In this document: in pieces, positions 19,035-29,143 of the stretch
How positions within the stretch are numbered: the first letter of the stretch is position 1
Layout of the letters: every line of letters begins with the position of its first letter
Assembly (NCBI GenBank): GCA_009746045.1
Contig: RPFO01000022.1
Location: 3,336,678 to 3,400,677 of the forward strand
DNA from: Mesostigma viride
Lineage: Eukaryota > Streptophyta > Mesostigmatophyceae > Mesostigmatales > Mesostigmataceae
Length of the DNA stretch: 64,000 nucleotides
Direction of reading: 5' to 3'
Made by a program: the position numbers and the translations under genes
The notes under the pieces: model-generated
Told to the model about the DNA's origin: nothing
What the model saw: the letters and a program-made list of their open reading frames with translations, nothing else
Database searches by the model: none

Positions 19035-20490
19035 TCCCCAGGTTGTGAAGTGGGCCTGGCTTCACTGAGGGTGGAAGGTTCACAGAGGGTGCTGTGGTGC
19101 TGTCAACAGCAGTAATTGGTGGCTCAGAGCTACTGCTGGGCATGCTGGAGTTGCCAGATAGAAGTAGTGAGTCCATGCTTAAAGACTCTTCCCCAGGCAC
19201 GTCTGCCATGGGAGAATAATACTTCTTAATTCTATGACAGCTCACCCTGTGACGCTTCCCATTGATATTGTGCTTGACCTCCACGGTCTTGCTGTTTTTG
19301 GTAAATCCACGGATGGTAACTGGACCTAGCCAAGTTCCAACCTTACCAAAGCTGTTTTCCTTGTAATAGAGAACTTGATCACCTTTTTGGAATACTGGCC
19401 TGGAATGGGTTTTATCTTTTTCTGCCAGTTTTGCTGAGGTTTGTGCACGTGCAGTGTTGTACAGTGCTATCACCTCTGGGGGATATACACCTGCCTGCAG
19501 GCCTGCTGGGATTACTTCACCCCACGTGGCATGCAAGACAGGTCTCATGTTTAGGGTTGTGCACATTTCATGACACCAGAGTGCCCTGTCACAATAGACC
19601 CCTGAAGTAGCATCCTTGGAAGGATTTTTGGCTAGTAGGGTTTTGACAGATCTGATGGTTCTTTCAATGACCCCCTGACCCTCATGATCTTCCAGCCCAG
19701 CAATCTCTATTGCTTCACACCCTTCCAGGTCAGTCAGACAAGAAAATTGTTGATCAAGCAAAATTCTGTCAACTGGGTAGAATCTGGGTAAAGCAATCAT
19801 GAGTGCAACACGTAGCTGCCCTGCAGACATGCCAGGTAGGGGTTCCATTACTGTGAACCTGGACCATGAGTCTTTTAGGATCAGGTAGGGTTGGACATCT
19901 TTGTTGATGTGCATCACATCCCCCACTATCATGCCCCTATTGGTGGAAGGAGTTGCAGTATGCCATTTTTGAGGTTTGGGGCTATTGAACTGACATTCTT
20001 GACAGTGTTGTCTAGCCAGTTTTACTGCATTCCTGAGTTGTTTTCCCATGCTACTACCCCCCAGCCGTCTGGCCAGTTCCTCAGCCACTGTTTCATGACC
20101 CATGGCTAGGTGCAGCTGATGAGCAAGCTCCTTGATATCTATGGAGTTGTCAACAGTAGGGGTTAGTGCTTTTATGTAAGGTTCCAGAACAGGGTGTTGG
20201 GAGGACAGTAAGGTTGCTGCCTCAAAATCAATTATGCCCTGGTTGCCATCCCCAATGGTAATGAGATCATCATCCTCAGAGTACATAAGGTGAGTGAACT
20301 CACATTGATTTGGGTAGCGAGGCCTGTTGCAACGGCTGCCTGGAGGCCCCAGGGGATGACGTGCGTGCCAGCAGCCCGGGCAGAGATCCACCCCGTTGGC
20401 CAGGGAGTCGTTGTTGGGGCAGTTGTGCCGTGCGTGCCCTCGTTGGAAGCACCTCAGGCACCTTATGGACCCCCCAGGGTTGCCAGGCTG

Positions 20491-20521
<31 letters not shown>

Positions 20522-20781
20522 CCCTGCTGGGACCGGTTCTGGCCCTGCTGGGACCTGTTGTTGTTGTTGTTTTGGCCCTGTTGGGACCTGTTGTTATTGT
20601 TGCCCTGCTGGGACCTGTGTTGTTGTTGTTGTTGTTGTTGTTGTTGGGGTTGCCATGCAGGGGCACACGGTGCCACGTGTTGCCACGCCCCTGAGAGCCA
20701 CTGCCCCCTTGGTGGGAGGACTTGTGGGTCTTGGGTGCCCCCCCTGGCTGGCCTGCCCCTTGCGTTTGTGGCCTTGGACAC
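19027..20781 (-). CDS. Copia2-inner gag end (zinc knuckle) and integrase
   Basis: 584 residues. The N-terminal part has Gln and Asn runs (CAA/AAC repeats), then the CCHC zinc knuckle CLRCFQRGHARHNC (~108-121). The integrase zinc-binding HHCC motif follows (HLAMGHE...CQEC, ~225-266), then the catalytic core with first Asp at GDVMHI, second in LLDQQF, and the Glu in EGQGVIERTIRSVK. A GKVGTWLGPVTI segment is the integrase C-terminal fold. No retropepsin signature lies between knuckle and HHCC motif, only ~100 residues. Confidence 0.8.
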
Positions 20782-21406
20782 CCTGGACCTTGGGGTCCTG
20801 GGCCTGGTTGTTGCCAGTACCCAGGGGGTCCACTGCCTCCTCGATATAGAGCATGGCAGCTCTGAAGTTGTCCCAGAGGGACTTGAGGCCTGTAAGCAGG
20901 GTAGCCAGGACAGAAGGTTGCAAATTAGCTTTTGTTAGCCAGGTGTGGATGAGATACCTTGGTTGGAGCTTGAGAAGCTCAAGGTCTTTCTCAATCATTA
21001 CCCTGTATGTTTTTGCATCCCCAGAGAGGTTATTCTTGTTCACCTTATATGCAGCAAGCCAGTTGAAACGTTCTACTGCTTCCATGTGGTTATTGGTAAG
21101 CACTAGCTGTTTCAGATCAGTGATAAAGGTAGGCCACTGTTCAATGGCTGCTTCAGGTGTCAGGGTACGTTCCTGATAGGTTTGAATCAATGCTCTGATT
21201 GCAGGAGATGATTGATGGAATGTGGAGGAGGCCCTGAGAGCCTTAAACTGATGTCTAAGGTTAAGACCTTCCATCCCATACTCCAAAGCAAAAACAAATT
21301 GCTTAGCTTGTTCAACAGTGTGACCCTCAGGCAAGCCAGCAATATTGATTTTGGATTCCTTTTTATGAGGGTTAAACACACCTGTGAGAGGGGGGTTGGC
21401 CCTCAA
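20594..21406 (-). CDS. Copia2-inner gag capsid-like protein
   Basis: 270 residues. The helical middle part (KFVFALEYGMEGLNLRHQF region, then ALIQTYQERTLTPEA, ERFNWLAAYKVNKNNLSG, LKSLWDNFRAAM) resembles a Copia gag capsid in length and helix content, though sequence similarity is too low to be sure. It runs into the Gln-rich linker before the zinc knuckle. The first reported Met may not be the start: helical sequence with VLEQLAILQAQLASLQ continues upstream to about 21699. Confidence 0.6.
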   Translation of the reverse strand: MRANPPLTGVFNPHKKESKINIAGLPEGHTVEQAKQFVFALEYGMEGLNLRHQFKALRASSTFHQSSPAIRALIQTYQERTLTPEAAIEQWPTFITDLKQLVLTNNHMEAVERFNWLAAYKVNKNNLSGDAKTYRVMIEKDLELLKLQPRYLIHTWLTKANLQPSVLATLLTGLKSLWDNFRAAMLYIEEAVDPLGTGNNQAQDPKVQGVQGHKRKGQASQGGHPRPTSPPTKGAVALRGVATRGTVCPCMATPTTTTTTTTTQVPAGQQ

Positions 21407-21862
21407 GAAGCGTCGGTTGCTTGTTGCAGGCGGGTGGGGTCCAGGTTGATGGTCCCCCGCTCATACCGCGACATCAGGGCGCGCAGGCCCTCGACAGTTT
21501 GCAGCTGGTTAGCTGTTAACTGCTGATCTTGCAACGAGGCCAGCTGGGCCTGGAGAATGGCGAGCTGTTCCAGGACATCCCCGCTCCTTGGGGGGGCCTC
21601 AGCAGGCCTGTTGGGTGCCTGTGGCACCTCTGCACCTCCCCCCAGGGCCTCCTGGGGTCCTGGCCACCCCCCCTGGTTTGGGAGGGGGCCCCAACCCACA
21701 GGGCGAACCTGGGGTGGTGGGGGAGGGGGAGGGGGGTCATGGTGGCCCTGGGGGAGCCCGGGGGTGTCCGGGTAACCCCACTGGGTCCAGCCCCATCGGT
21801 GGAGGGGCGGGCAGGGGTGTCTGCCTCTGCTCTCCTCCTGGCCTCCTCCCGCATGAGACGCT

Positions 21863-23095
21863 TCATCTCCTTGCGTACCTCATGCTCCCGGAGGGCTGCC
21901 TGAAAGGCAGCCTCATCCTCGGGTATGTCAGGGAGTGGTCTCCCATGATCATAGCAGGCCGGACTGGACAGTCCGCCTCTTTGCCCTTCCTCGCGCCCAG
22001 GGCCAGCAGTCCCTCCTTGTACTGCAGGGGTTGGGGGGGAGAGGGTTTCTTGCTGGTGGTTTCCAGCGGGGGGGCTTCTTCAGCTACCACCCCATGTTTG
22101 GCCAAGATGGCCTCCGTGACCCTGGCTTGGGTGATGGAGGACATGGTTTTAAAGTGTGCTGACCGAGCAAGCTCGGCCAGGTCTTGACTGTCCGCATAGT
22201 CCATGGGATAGTCAGCATTTTTTAAGAGGTCACGTAACCGCTGGGTGGCCTCGCGGTACGCGTCCGCCATCGCCTGGTGGGTAGCCAGGCGACGGGCGGC
22301 TTCCTCTTCATATTCTTGCCGCTTAGCGGCGAGCCGAAAAGCCGCCTCTCGGCGGACCTCTCGGTCCCGCTGCCGCGCTCGGCGTTCTTCATTTGCCACC
22401 AGCGCGGCCTGCTCGACCGCCAGGAGCGCTGGGGTAAGATTGATCTCAGTCTCCCCATCGGGGAGACTGGCAGTGTCGGATACCTCATCGTCGGACATTG
22501 GTTGTCCGGCGATGGGTTCCACAGGTTTTCGCACCACCCGTGCGAGTTTAATACTCTCCATGTCCTTCTTCTTGCGAAGAAGGGACGCAGAGGGTCGCCC
22601 AAACGTTAGCTCAATGTGGTTATGTCCCTGGGCGAAAGGGACATTAAGGTTTGATGTGGCGGGACGAAAGGTAATCGTCCCGTCCGGTGCCACCGAGGCC
22701 GTCTGACGGGGCATACGCTCCCGAAGAGATGGCAACGTGGGGCCGGACTGTGGAGCCTCAGTGGGGTTTACCACCGAGGTCTCCGCAGCCATGGCCGCGC
22801 CAGCCGTGGTTGCGGCTGGGGCGGCCGCCGGAGTCGAGGGTAAGCCGGTCTCCCCGGGGGGAGCCGTCTCGGCCTCCGGCCTCGCAGGGGAGGGGGGTAG
22901 GTCGGTCGGCTTTGCAGCCGCCGTCCCCTCGTCCTGGCAACCATTGTGAGTCTTTTTGTTCTTTTTCTTTTTCTTGGAAATGGCCGCATCGCCAGCCGGC
23001 TTCTTGTTGTTGTCTCTGGGCATCCGCCGATCCTGCCCATCATCATCCTCGTTGTAGGTAAGCTTCTTAGCGACATTCTTGTTCGTGATAGCCAT
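21863..23095 (-). CDS. Copia2-inner N-terminal ORF upstream of gag
   Basis: 410 residues from an ATG 19 bases inside the 5' LTR. Acidic start, then a Lys-rich run (KKKKKNKK) that could serve nuclear or nucleic-acid binding, a Pro/Ala-rich linker, and a long charged coiled coil (RRARQRDREVRREAAFRLA through DAYREATQRL). No known domain was recognised. The outer copy has a related frame at 26358-26914 (acidic DDDDD, then KRRQRKRKQK, then the same Pro/Ala-rich linker). Copia3 has an unrelated-looking frame at the same position. It may be the matrix-like part of gag. Confidence 0.6.
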   Translation of the reverse strand: MAITNKNVAKKLTYNEDDDGQDRRMPRDNNKKPAGDAAISKKKKKNKKTHNGCQDEGTAAAKPTDLPPSPARPEAETAPPGETGLPSTPAAAPAATTAGAAMAAETSVVNPTEAPQSGPTLPSLRERMPRQTASVAPDGTITFRPATSNLNVPFAQGHNHIELTFGRPSASLLRKKKDMESIKLARVVRKPVEPIAGQPMSDDEVSDTASLPDGETEINLTPALLAVEQAALVANEERRARQRDREVRREAAFRLAAKRQEYEEEAARRLATHQAMADAYREATQRLRDLLKNADYPMDYADSQDLAELARSAHFKTMSSITQARVTEAILAKHGVVAEEAPPLETTSKKPSPPQPLQYKEGLLALGARKGKEADCPVRPAMIMGDHSLTYPRMRLPFRQPSGSMRYARR

Positions 23096-23113
23096 GGTAG
23101 CAAATAAAATTCA

Positions 23114-23586
23114 AGTTAGAATGCGGTGGGATATATTGCTTGAGAACACTGAAGGCTGTGAGCAATGAATTGCTTGGTTCATTAGAAAATAGGTTTACCC
23201 TTTATCAACGTTCCTCTCACCGGCTGCGCCGCCAGTGACCGTTGGGTGCAGACCGTTGGCCCGAGGCCACACGATGACAGGTAGCAGTCTAGTCACTGCA
23301 TCGTGCGATCACAAATCAATGCACGCTGCAGTACGGTCCCTATCTAGGATACTCTAGTACCGTCCAATGACAGGACACTACGTATACTGGGTACTGACAT
23401 CTGTCACGTACCTCAGTACCCAAAGTACCTATCTAGGGAAACGTATGCGACTCGACTAGCATTCCTATCTGCATAGCCCACGTGGTATTTATATTCACAT
23501 ACCAACGTAGGTTTACAAGGCTTATTCATACGTTGTATTCACAATGCCTTTGAGACTTAGTCTACAGCAAAGCATGGAGACTAACT
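23114..23586 (-). repeat. Copia2-inner 5' LTR
   Basis: 473 bp. After the LTR the internal sequence starts TGAATTTTATTTGC, also next to the outer 5' LTR (TGAATTTTATAAAC). It is not a TGG-type primer-binding site, so priming may use an internal tRNA fragment. Confidence 0.85.
23486..23493 (-). promoter_or_regulatory. TATA box in Copia2-inner 5' LTR
   Basis: Minus-strand TATAAATA, ~100 bp inside the LTR start and next to a CACGTG E-box-like sequence (CCACGTGGGC). The same arrangement occurs in the other full LTRs of the family. Confidence 0.5.
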
Positions 23587-23591
23587 CAATC

Positions 23592-24760
23592 TCAAGACCA
23601 GGGATGGCTTGTGCACTGATCACACTGACCTGTGCCTGAGTGTCTATTGCCAGGGTCCAGGGGTCCTGACTAGTGCACACAGCTGAGACTTTTGCCAACC
23701 CTGCGGCCACAGCAGCTTGTTGCTTATGTGACCTGTGTAGTGCTTGCAAGGCGACTGCCAATTTGGACCTCAGAGCGGGAGGTTTGGCAGACAGGTTCGT
23801 GCCTTGGGGCTGAGCTAATGCTTCCAACCCAGCTACCTCGTGCCTGGTTAAGCAATCCCCAGGTTGTGAAGTGGGCCTGGCTTCACGGAGGGTGGAAGGG
23901 TTCACAGAGGGTGCTGTGGTGCTGTCAACAGCAGTAATTGGTGGCTCAGGGCTACTGCTGGGCATGCTGGAGTTGCCAGATAGAAGTAGTGAGTCCATGC
24001 TTAAAGACTCTTCCCCAGGCACGTCTGCCATGGGAGAATAATACTTCTTAATTCTATGACAGCTCACCCTGTGACGCTTCCCATTGATATTGTGCTTGCA
24101 ATTGACCTCCACGGTCTTGCTGTTTTTGGTAAATCCACGGATGGTAACTGGACCTAGCCAAGTTCCAACCTTACCGAAGCTGTTTTCCTTGTAATAGAGA
24201 ACTTGATCACCTTTTTGGAATACTGGCCTGGGATGGGTTTTATCTTTTTCTGCCAGTTTTGCTGAGGTTTGTGCACGTGCAGTGTTGTACAGTGCTATCA
24301 CCTCTGGGGGATAGACACCTGCCTGCAGGCCTGCTGGGATTACTTCACCCCACTTGGCATGCAAGACGGGTCTCATGTTTAAGGTTGTGCACATTTCATG
24401 ACACCAGAGTGCCCTGTCACAATAGACCCCTGAAGTAGCATCCTTGGAAGGATTTTTGGCTAGTAGGGTTTTGACAGATCTGATGGTTCTTTCAATGACC
24501 CCCTGACCCTCATGATCTTCCAGCCCAGCAATCTCTATTGCTTCACACCCTTCCAGGTCAGTCAGACAAGAAAATTGTTGATCAAGCAAAATTCTGTCAA
24601 CTGGGTAGAATCTGGGTAAAGCAATCATGAGTGCAACACGTAGCTGCCCTGCAGACATGCCAGGTAGGGGTTCCATTACTGTGAACCTGGACCATGAGTC
24701 TTTTAGGATCAGGTAGGGTTGGACATCTTTGTTGATGTGCATCACATCCCCCACTATCAT
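23592..24760 (-). CDS. Copia2-outer integrase core and start of the protease region
   Basis: Part of a 412-residue frame that runs on into the inner LTR. It contains GDVMHINKD, LLDQQFSCL and EGQGVIERTIRSVK (integrase catalytic residues), GKVGTWLGPVTI (C-terminal fold), then a Ser/Pro-rich linker and AIDTQAQV at the protease active site, just before the insertion point of Copia2-inner. Nearly identical to the same stretch of the inner copy. Confidence 0.72.
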
Positions 24761-24798
24761 GCCTCTAGTGGTGGAAGGAGTTGCAGTATGCCATTTTT

Positions 24799-25320
24799 TT
24801 AAGGTTTGGGGCTGTTAAACTGACATTCTTGACAGTGTTGTCTAGCCAGTTTTACTGCATTCCTGAGTTGTTTTCCCATGCTACTACCCCCCAGCCGTCT
24901 GGCCAGTTCCTCAGCCACTGTTTCATGACCCATGGCTAGGCAGCAGCTGGTGAGCAAGCTCCTTGATATCAATGGAGTTGTCAACAGTGGGGGTTTGTGC
25001 TTTTATGTAAGGTTCCAGTACAGGGTGTTGGGAGGACAGTAAGGTTGCTGCCTCAAAATCAATTATGCCCTGGCTGCCATCCCCAATGGTAATGAGATCA
25101 TCATCCTCAGAGTGAGCAAGGTGAGAGAACTCACATTGATTTGGGTAGCGAGGCCTGTTGCAACGGCTGCCTGGAGCTGGCCAGGTTGTGCCTCGTGTAG
25201 TGGCAGCCTGGGCAGAGATCCACATTGTTGACCAGTGTAGGGTTGTAGTTGCACTGGTTGCGGCTGTGCCCCGTCTGGAAGCACCTCAGGCACCGGACCC
25301 TTCCAGGGTTGCCAGGTTGC
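24799..25320 (-). pseudogene. Copia2-outer zinc-knuckle and integrase N-terminal region (fossil)
   Basis: Frames here carry the HHCC-type integrase segment (AMGHETVAEELA...CQEC) and the acidic SEDDDLITIGDG segment, matching the inner copy at 19900-20400. Broken. Confidence 0.6.
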
Positions 25321-25565
<245 letters not shown>

Positions 25566-25588
25566 GTTTGTTCATTGTATTGATTGAG

Positions 25589-25873
25589 AGGACAGTATCT
25601 TTGCTGCCTCAAAACCCACCATGGTTTGGTAACATTTTCGTTTGTTTGCTTGTAATGAGAGGACAGTAGCTGTGCTGCCTCAACACCAACCATGGTTTGT
25701 TAACCGTTTGGTTTGTTTGTTTGTAGTGAGAGGACAGCATCTGTCTGTGCTGCCTCAACACCAACCATGGTTTGGTAACAGTTTCGTTTGTTTGTTTGTA
25801 GTGAGAGGACAGCATCTGTGCTGCCTCAACACCAACCATGGTTTGGTAACAGTTTTGTTTGTTTGTTTGTTTT
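25589..25873 (-). repeat. Minisatellite, four ~71-bp units, in Copia2-outer
   Basis: Units share GAGGACAG, CTGCCTCAACACCAACCATG and a GTTTGTTTGTTT tail. The first half of the unit resembles the element's own integrase-leading sequence (GGAGGACAGTAAGG...CTGCCTCAAAATC near 25030-25065), so the array seems to have grown from element sequence. Confidence 0.7.
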
Positions 25874-26357
25874 CTGTTAGTGTTTCTTGTTATTGCCTCC
25901 CGGTGCTGCTTGAGCGTTAGCACCAGCCATGTCTTTACCCGCAAGTACATGCGTTTGGTAATGGCTTCTGCCACTACTGCATGCGTTATTGATTATGTGC
26001 GGCGGCTGGGCAAGCTCCATGTCTAGGGAGTTGACAGCAGTGGGTTTGATTAAGGGCCCTCAGCCCTGACATAGAGAGGATCAACAGTCTCCCTAGAGGG
26101 TAGAGGCTGTGCTGCCAAGAAAGCAACAATACCCTTACACTCATCCCAAATAAAATGGGGAGATCTGCGTTCAAAAGACATGACATTCATTCAGATAAGT
26201 CACGTTGGGGTGGACGGAGATACTTGTCTCGTTTGCATATGCCGTCCAGCCCAGGCCGCCCACCGCCGGCGATGGGGATAGGCCAGGAGTGCTTTTATCA
26301 CATAACAGCTGGAGCGCTTCTATGCTCCTCATGCTGCAGCGATAGCTTTCTGTTTGG

Positions 26358-26823
26358 TTATGATATGTTGAAAAGATAGCCACCGCTCTTGAGCATTATA
26401 TCAGAGCATGCATGAGGAAAGAAAGCAACGGACTTGCTTACGCTGGAAGCCCCAGGGGCCGGCGCGGGGCCGGTGCCTCCTGGGGGGTTGTTTTCCTGCC
26501 GCATTGCCGCCGCCATGGCTGCTCCAGCAGTGGGTGCTGCTGTCGCAGCCGCCGGGGAAGAGGGTTGGTCGGTGCCCCGTAGGGGAACCGGCTCCGCCAC
26601 CGGCTGGCGCACAGGGGAGGGGGGTTGTTCGGACTGCCTCGTGGCAGCCGGACCCTCCACCTGGCTGGTATTGTCATGGTTGTTCTTTTGTTTTCTTTTT
26701 CTTTGTCTTCTTTTTATTTTGTTGTTATTGCATGCAGGCGCACCGACATCAGCCGGTGCCCTGTTGTCTGGCGGACGACGCTGATCATCATCGTCGTCCC
26801 CAAGATATAGTTTCTTTTTCTCT

Positions 26824-26855
<32 letters not shown>

Positions 26856-26914
26856 CAGTGCCGGTTTGAACCGTTGTTGAGTTTGATGTTGCTGAAGAGC
26901 GTTTATAAAATTCA
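26358..26914 (-). pseudogene. Copia2-outer N-terminal ORF (fossil)
   Basis: Related to the 410-residue ORF of the inner copy: an acidic DDDDD stretch, the basic KIKRRQRKRKQK cluster and a Pro/Ala-rich part containing PTAGAAMAAAM. Coding outside these parts has drifted. Between about 25900 and 26400 the sequence has no close match in the inner copy. Confidence 0.5.
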
Positions 26915-27397
26915 AGTTAGGAAATGGGAATGAACGACGTGGTATATTGCTTGAGAACACTGTGTGCTGAGAGCAATGAATTGCTTGGTTCATTAGAAAA
27001 TAGGTTTACCCTTTATCAACGTTCCTCTCACTGGCTGCGCCGCCAGTGACCGTTGGGTGCAGACCGTTGGCCCGAGGCCGCACGATGACAGGTCGCAGTC
27101 TAGTCACTGCATCGTGTGATCACAGATCAATGCACGCTGCAGTACGGTCCCTATCTAGGATACTCTAGTACCGTCCAATGACAGGACACTACGTATACTG
27201 GGTACTGACATCTGTCACGTACCCCAGTACCCAAAGTACCTATCTAGGGAAACGTATGCGACTCGACTAGCATTCCTATCTGCATAGCCCACGTGGTATT
27301 TATATTCACATACCAACGTAGGTTTACAAGGCTGATTCATACGTTGTATTCACAATGCCTTTGAGACTTAGTCTACAGCAAAGCATGGAGACTAACT
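26915..27397 (-). repeat. Copia2-outer 5' LTR
   Basis: 483 bp, AGTTAG...CTAACT, followed by TSD CACTC. Clearly diverged from the inner LTRs at several positions, so the two Copia2 insertions came from different subfamily copies. TATAAATA lies at 27297-27304 (minus). Confidence 0.85.
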
Positions 27398-27402
27398 CAC
27401 TC

Positions 27403-28268
27403 CGCAAGCCCACCGCGAGCGAGATTCAGAGGAATCTGAATGAAGAATTTGCCAAGCAGGATCCTAGCCCCGCAGTGGTGGACACTGCGGCGGAGGAAAC
27501 TGCACCTGCAGCTGCCCGTGCAGTGGAGCTGCCAAGTGGATCACAGGCGAGAATCACCAACGAGGCTGGGCTGCGCAATGCAAGCCTGGACCGTGCTGCC
27601 CGAATCCTCTGAATGAAGGAGCAAAAGGTGATCGAGGAGCGAATTCCTGCTCCGATTCCGGCGGCTCCCGAGCCATCAGAGAAGGTGAAAGAACAGTTTA
27701 TTTTGAACCTGCGCAAGTGGCACAGTGATGTCCAAGACATGGTAGCCAAGCCTATCGAATTGCTGAGGCGCAATCGGCTGGCCACCGAGGGTTACAAGGT
27801 CGTATCCGACCTGATCGAGATATAGCCTACAAGGAGGACCGGAGCTGGGAAGAATTCATGGCTAGTCTTGAGAAGAATCTCCTGAAGACGGGGCTAATGC
27901 GCCTCGTCGCAGATGCAGTAAGTATTCTTAAGTTTGATCTGAATCGGAAGGTAGACATCAGCCAGGCAACGCTCGACTACGAGCAGAAACTGGCGTTGTC
28001 GTCATGCTCGCCAGGTGACGCCTTCTCGGTGGTAATGTTTCTGGCAAAGGGCATCATGTCTGGTAGCCTGTCTGAGTCCGCCCTCCAGGGCATGTCGGGA
28101 ACACTGACTATCGACAAGCTAGCAAATAGGGCAGAGGCTTTCCAGATTATTCGCAATTCTGTTGCTGTGCCGGCTGCCGCCAAGGCATTGGTGGCAGCGG
28201 GCATTTCTGACCCTCTTTCCTCTGCTGCAGCGCCCATTGCAAGAATTCATGGTGCAGGTGAAGTCTGA
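27403..28268 (+). CDS. Copia1-A gag region
   Basis: Gag sequence continuing from 13351-13471 across the Copia2-outer insertion. Read here as LRKPTASEIQRNLNEEF, an Ala/Pro-rich part and two helical blocks (QFILNLRKWHSDVQDMV; MASLEKNLLKTGLMRL from 27858). Unit B carries the same sequence uninterrupted at 34724-35688. The fold cannot be named by eye; position and the following zinc knuckles identify it as gag. Confidence 0.62.
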
Positions 28269-28554
28269 GAAGTGTGGCCGATGCCAGGGCACCGGGCATG
28301 TGTGGTCGGAGTGCCCAGCCAACACGAAGGCTGGTCCGAATGTACGGCTGTGTGGCGCCTGCCACCAGCCAGGGCACTTCGCCAAGGACTGCAAGCACAC
28401 ACGCGGTCCGCAGGGCAAGAAGCGCCCGCCCAAGCCGGCTGGCAACATGCGGCCCAAGAAGGCCAAGTGGAACAAATGGCAGAGGCAGGGGAACACCCAG
28501 GTCACACCTGCTAACACTCATGTGCCTGTCCCTGCTCCCTCTGCAGCAAACTAG
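28162..28554 (+). CDS. Copia1-A nucleocapsid with two zinc knuckles
   Basis: Two CCHC boxes, CGRCQGTGHVWSEC and CGACHQPGHFAKDC, about 10 residues apart, then a Lys/Arg-rich tail (GKKRPPKP...KKAKWNKW). They bind and package element RNA. Two knuckles are more usual in retroviruses than in Copia elements, which mostly have one. The frame overlaps the end of the preceding gag frame. Confidence 0.75.
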   Translation: MLCRLPPRHWWQRAFLTLFPLLQRPLQEFMVQVKSEKCGRCQGTGHVWSECPANTKAGPNVRLCGACHQPGHFAKDCKHTRGPQGKKRPPKPAGNMRPKKAKWNKWQRQGNTQVTPANTHVPVPAPSAAN

Positions 28555-28577
28555 ATAGCCCATGTTGGGACGATGAT

Positions 28578-29138
28578 GTGTTTACCACTGATCTAGCTGC
28601 ATGTAATGAGCTGGGTAGTTGTGTAGACAACAATTCTGCTGCGTGCATTGCTGCTGTGTTGCGTAGCGGCTTGTGCACAGACATTGTTACGCCTGCGGCG
28701 ACGCGGGACCATGAAACCCCAACGACCAGTAATGCTGGTACTATGCAGGCTGGACTCATGCACGTCAACCGTGACGATGGGGGGTCACTGGCCACACCAG
28801 GTGAAGTCCTTTCCTTGACTGCTGTTGCTGCACGCTTGCATCATGTGTTAGGCCATGGGACCCACGCTATCCGTTTTGCACGGGCATTGGCACCGGGGAC
28901 TAAGTTGGCTAGCACGGTGCAGTCCATGTACAGTGGTTGTCACCAGTGTCAGTCCACTGCGCCTAAGCGTGCACGTAGGCATGTCAAACATCCACCCCTT
29001 GAGCGTGGTCACTTGGTGTGTGACATTTTGTTCCAGGACCAGGCTGTCTACTTGCTGGGAATAGACAGATTTTCCCATTTTTTGCTTCAGTTGTCCCACT
29101 CAAGTCACAGCATGTTGGGGACCTCCTTGAGGGGATAG
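28578..29138 (+). CDS. Copia1-A integrase N-terminal part
   Basis: Contains the zinc-binding pattern (LHHVLGHGTH ... CHQC), then LERGHLVCDILFQDQ with the first catalytic Asp and GIDRFSHF. No retropepsin signature lies between the zinc knuckles and this motif. The core continues in the next frame. Confidence 0.7.
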   Translation: MFTTDLAACNELGSCVDNNSAACIAAVLRSGLCTDIVTPAATRDHETPTTSNAGTMQAGLMHVNRDDGGSLATPGEVLSLTAVAARLHHVLGHGTHAIRFARALAPGTKLASTVQSMYSGCHQCQSTAPKRARRHVKHPPLERGHLVCDILFQDQAVYLLGIDRFSHFLLQLSHSSHSMLGTSLRG

Positions 29139-29143
29139 ACCTG

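Larger units (their letters stand above)
15931..23586 (-). mobile_element. Copia2-inner, inserted in Copia2-outer (fossil, young)
   Basis: LTRs 15931-16406 and 23114-23586 appear to differ by a single 3-nt indel by eye, and an exact TSD CAATC (15926-15930 and 23587-23591) interrupts the outer protease region; the uninterrupted sequence is visible inside the inner copy near 18770. Parts in order on the minus strand: N-terminal ORF, gag, zinc knuckle, integrase, protease, reverse transcriptase, RNase H. The protease follows the integrase. Youngest datable insertion of the nest. It looks nearly whole, with a few breaks. Confidence 0.87.
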
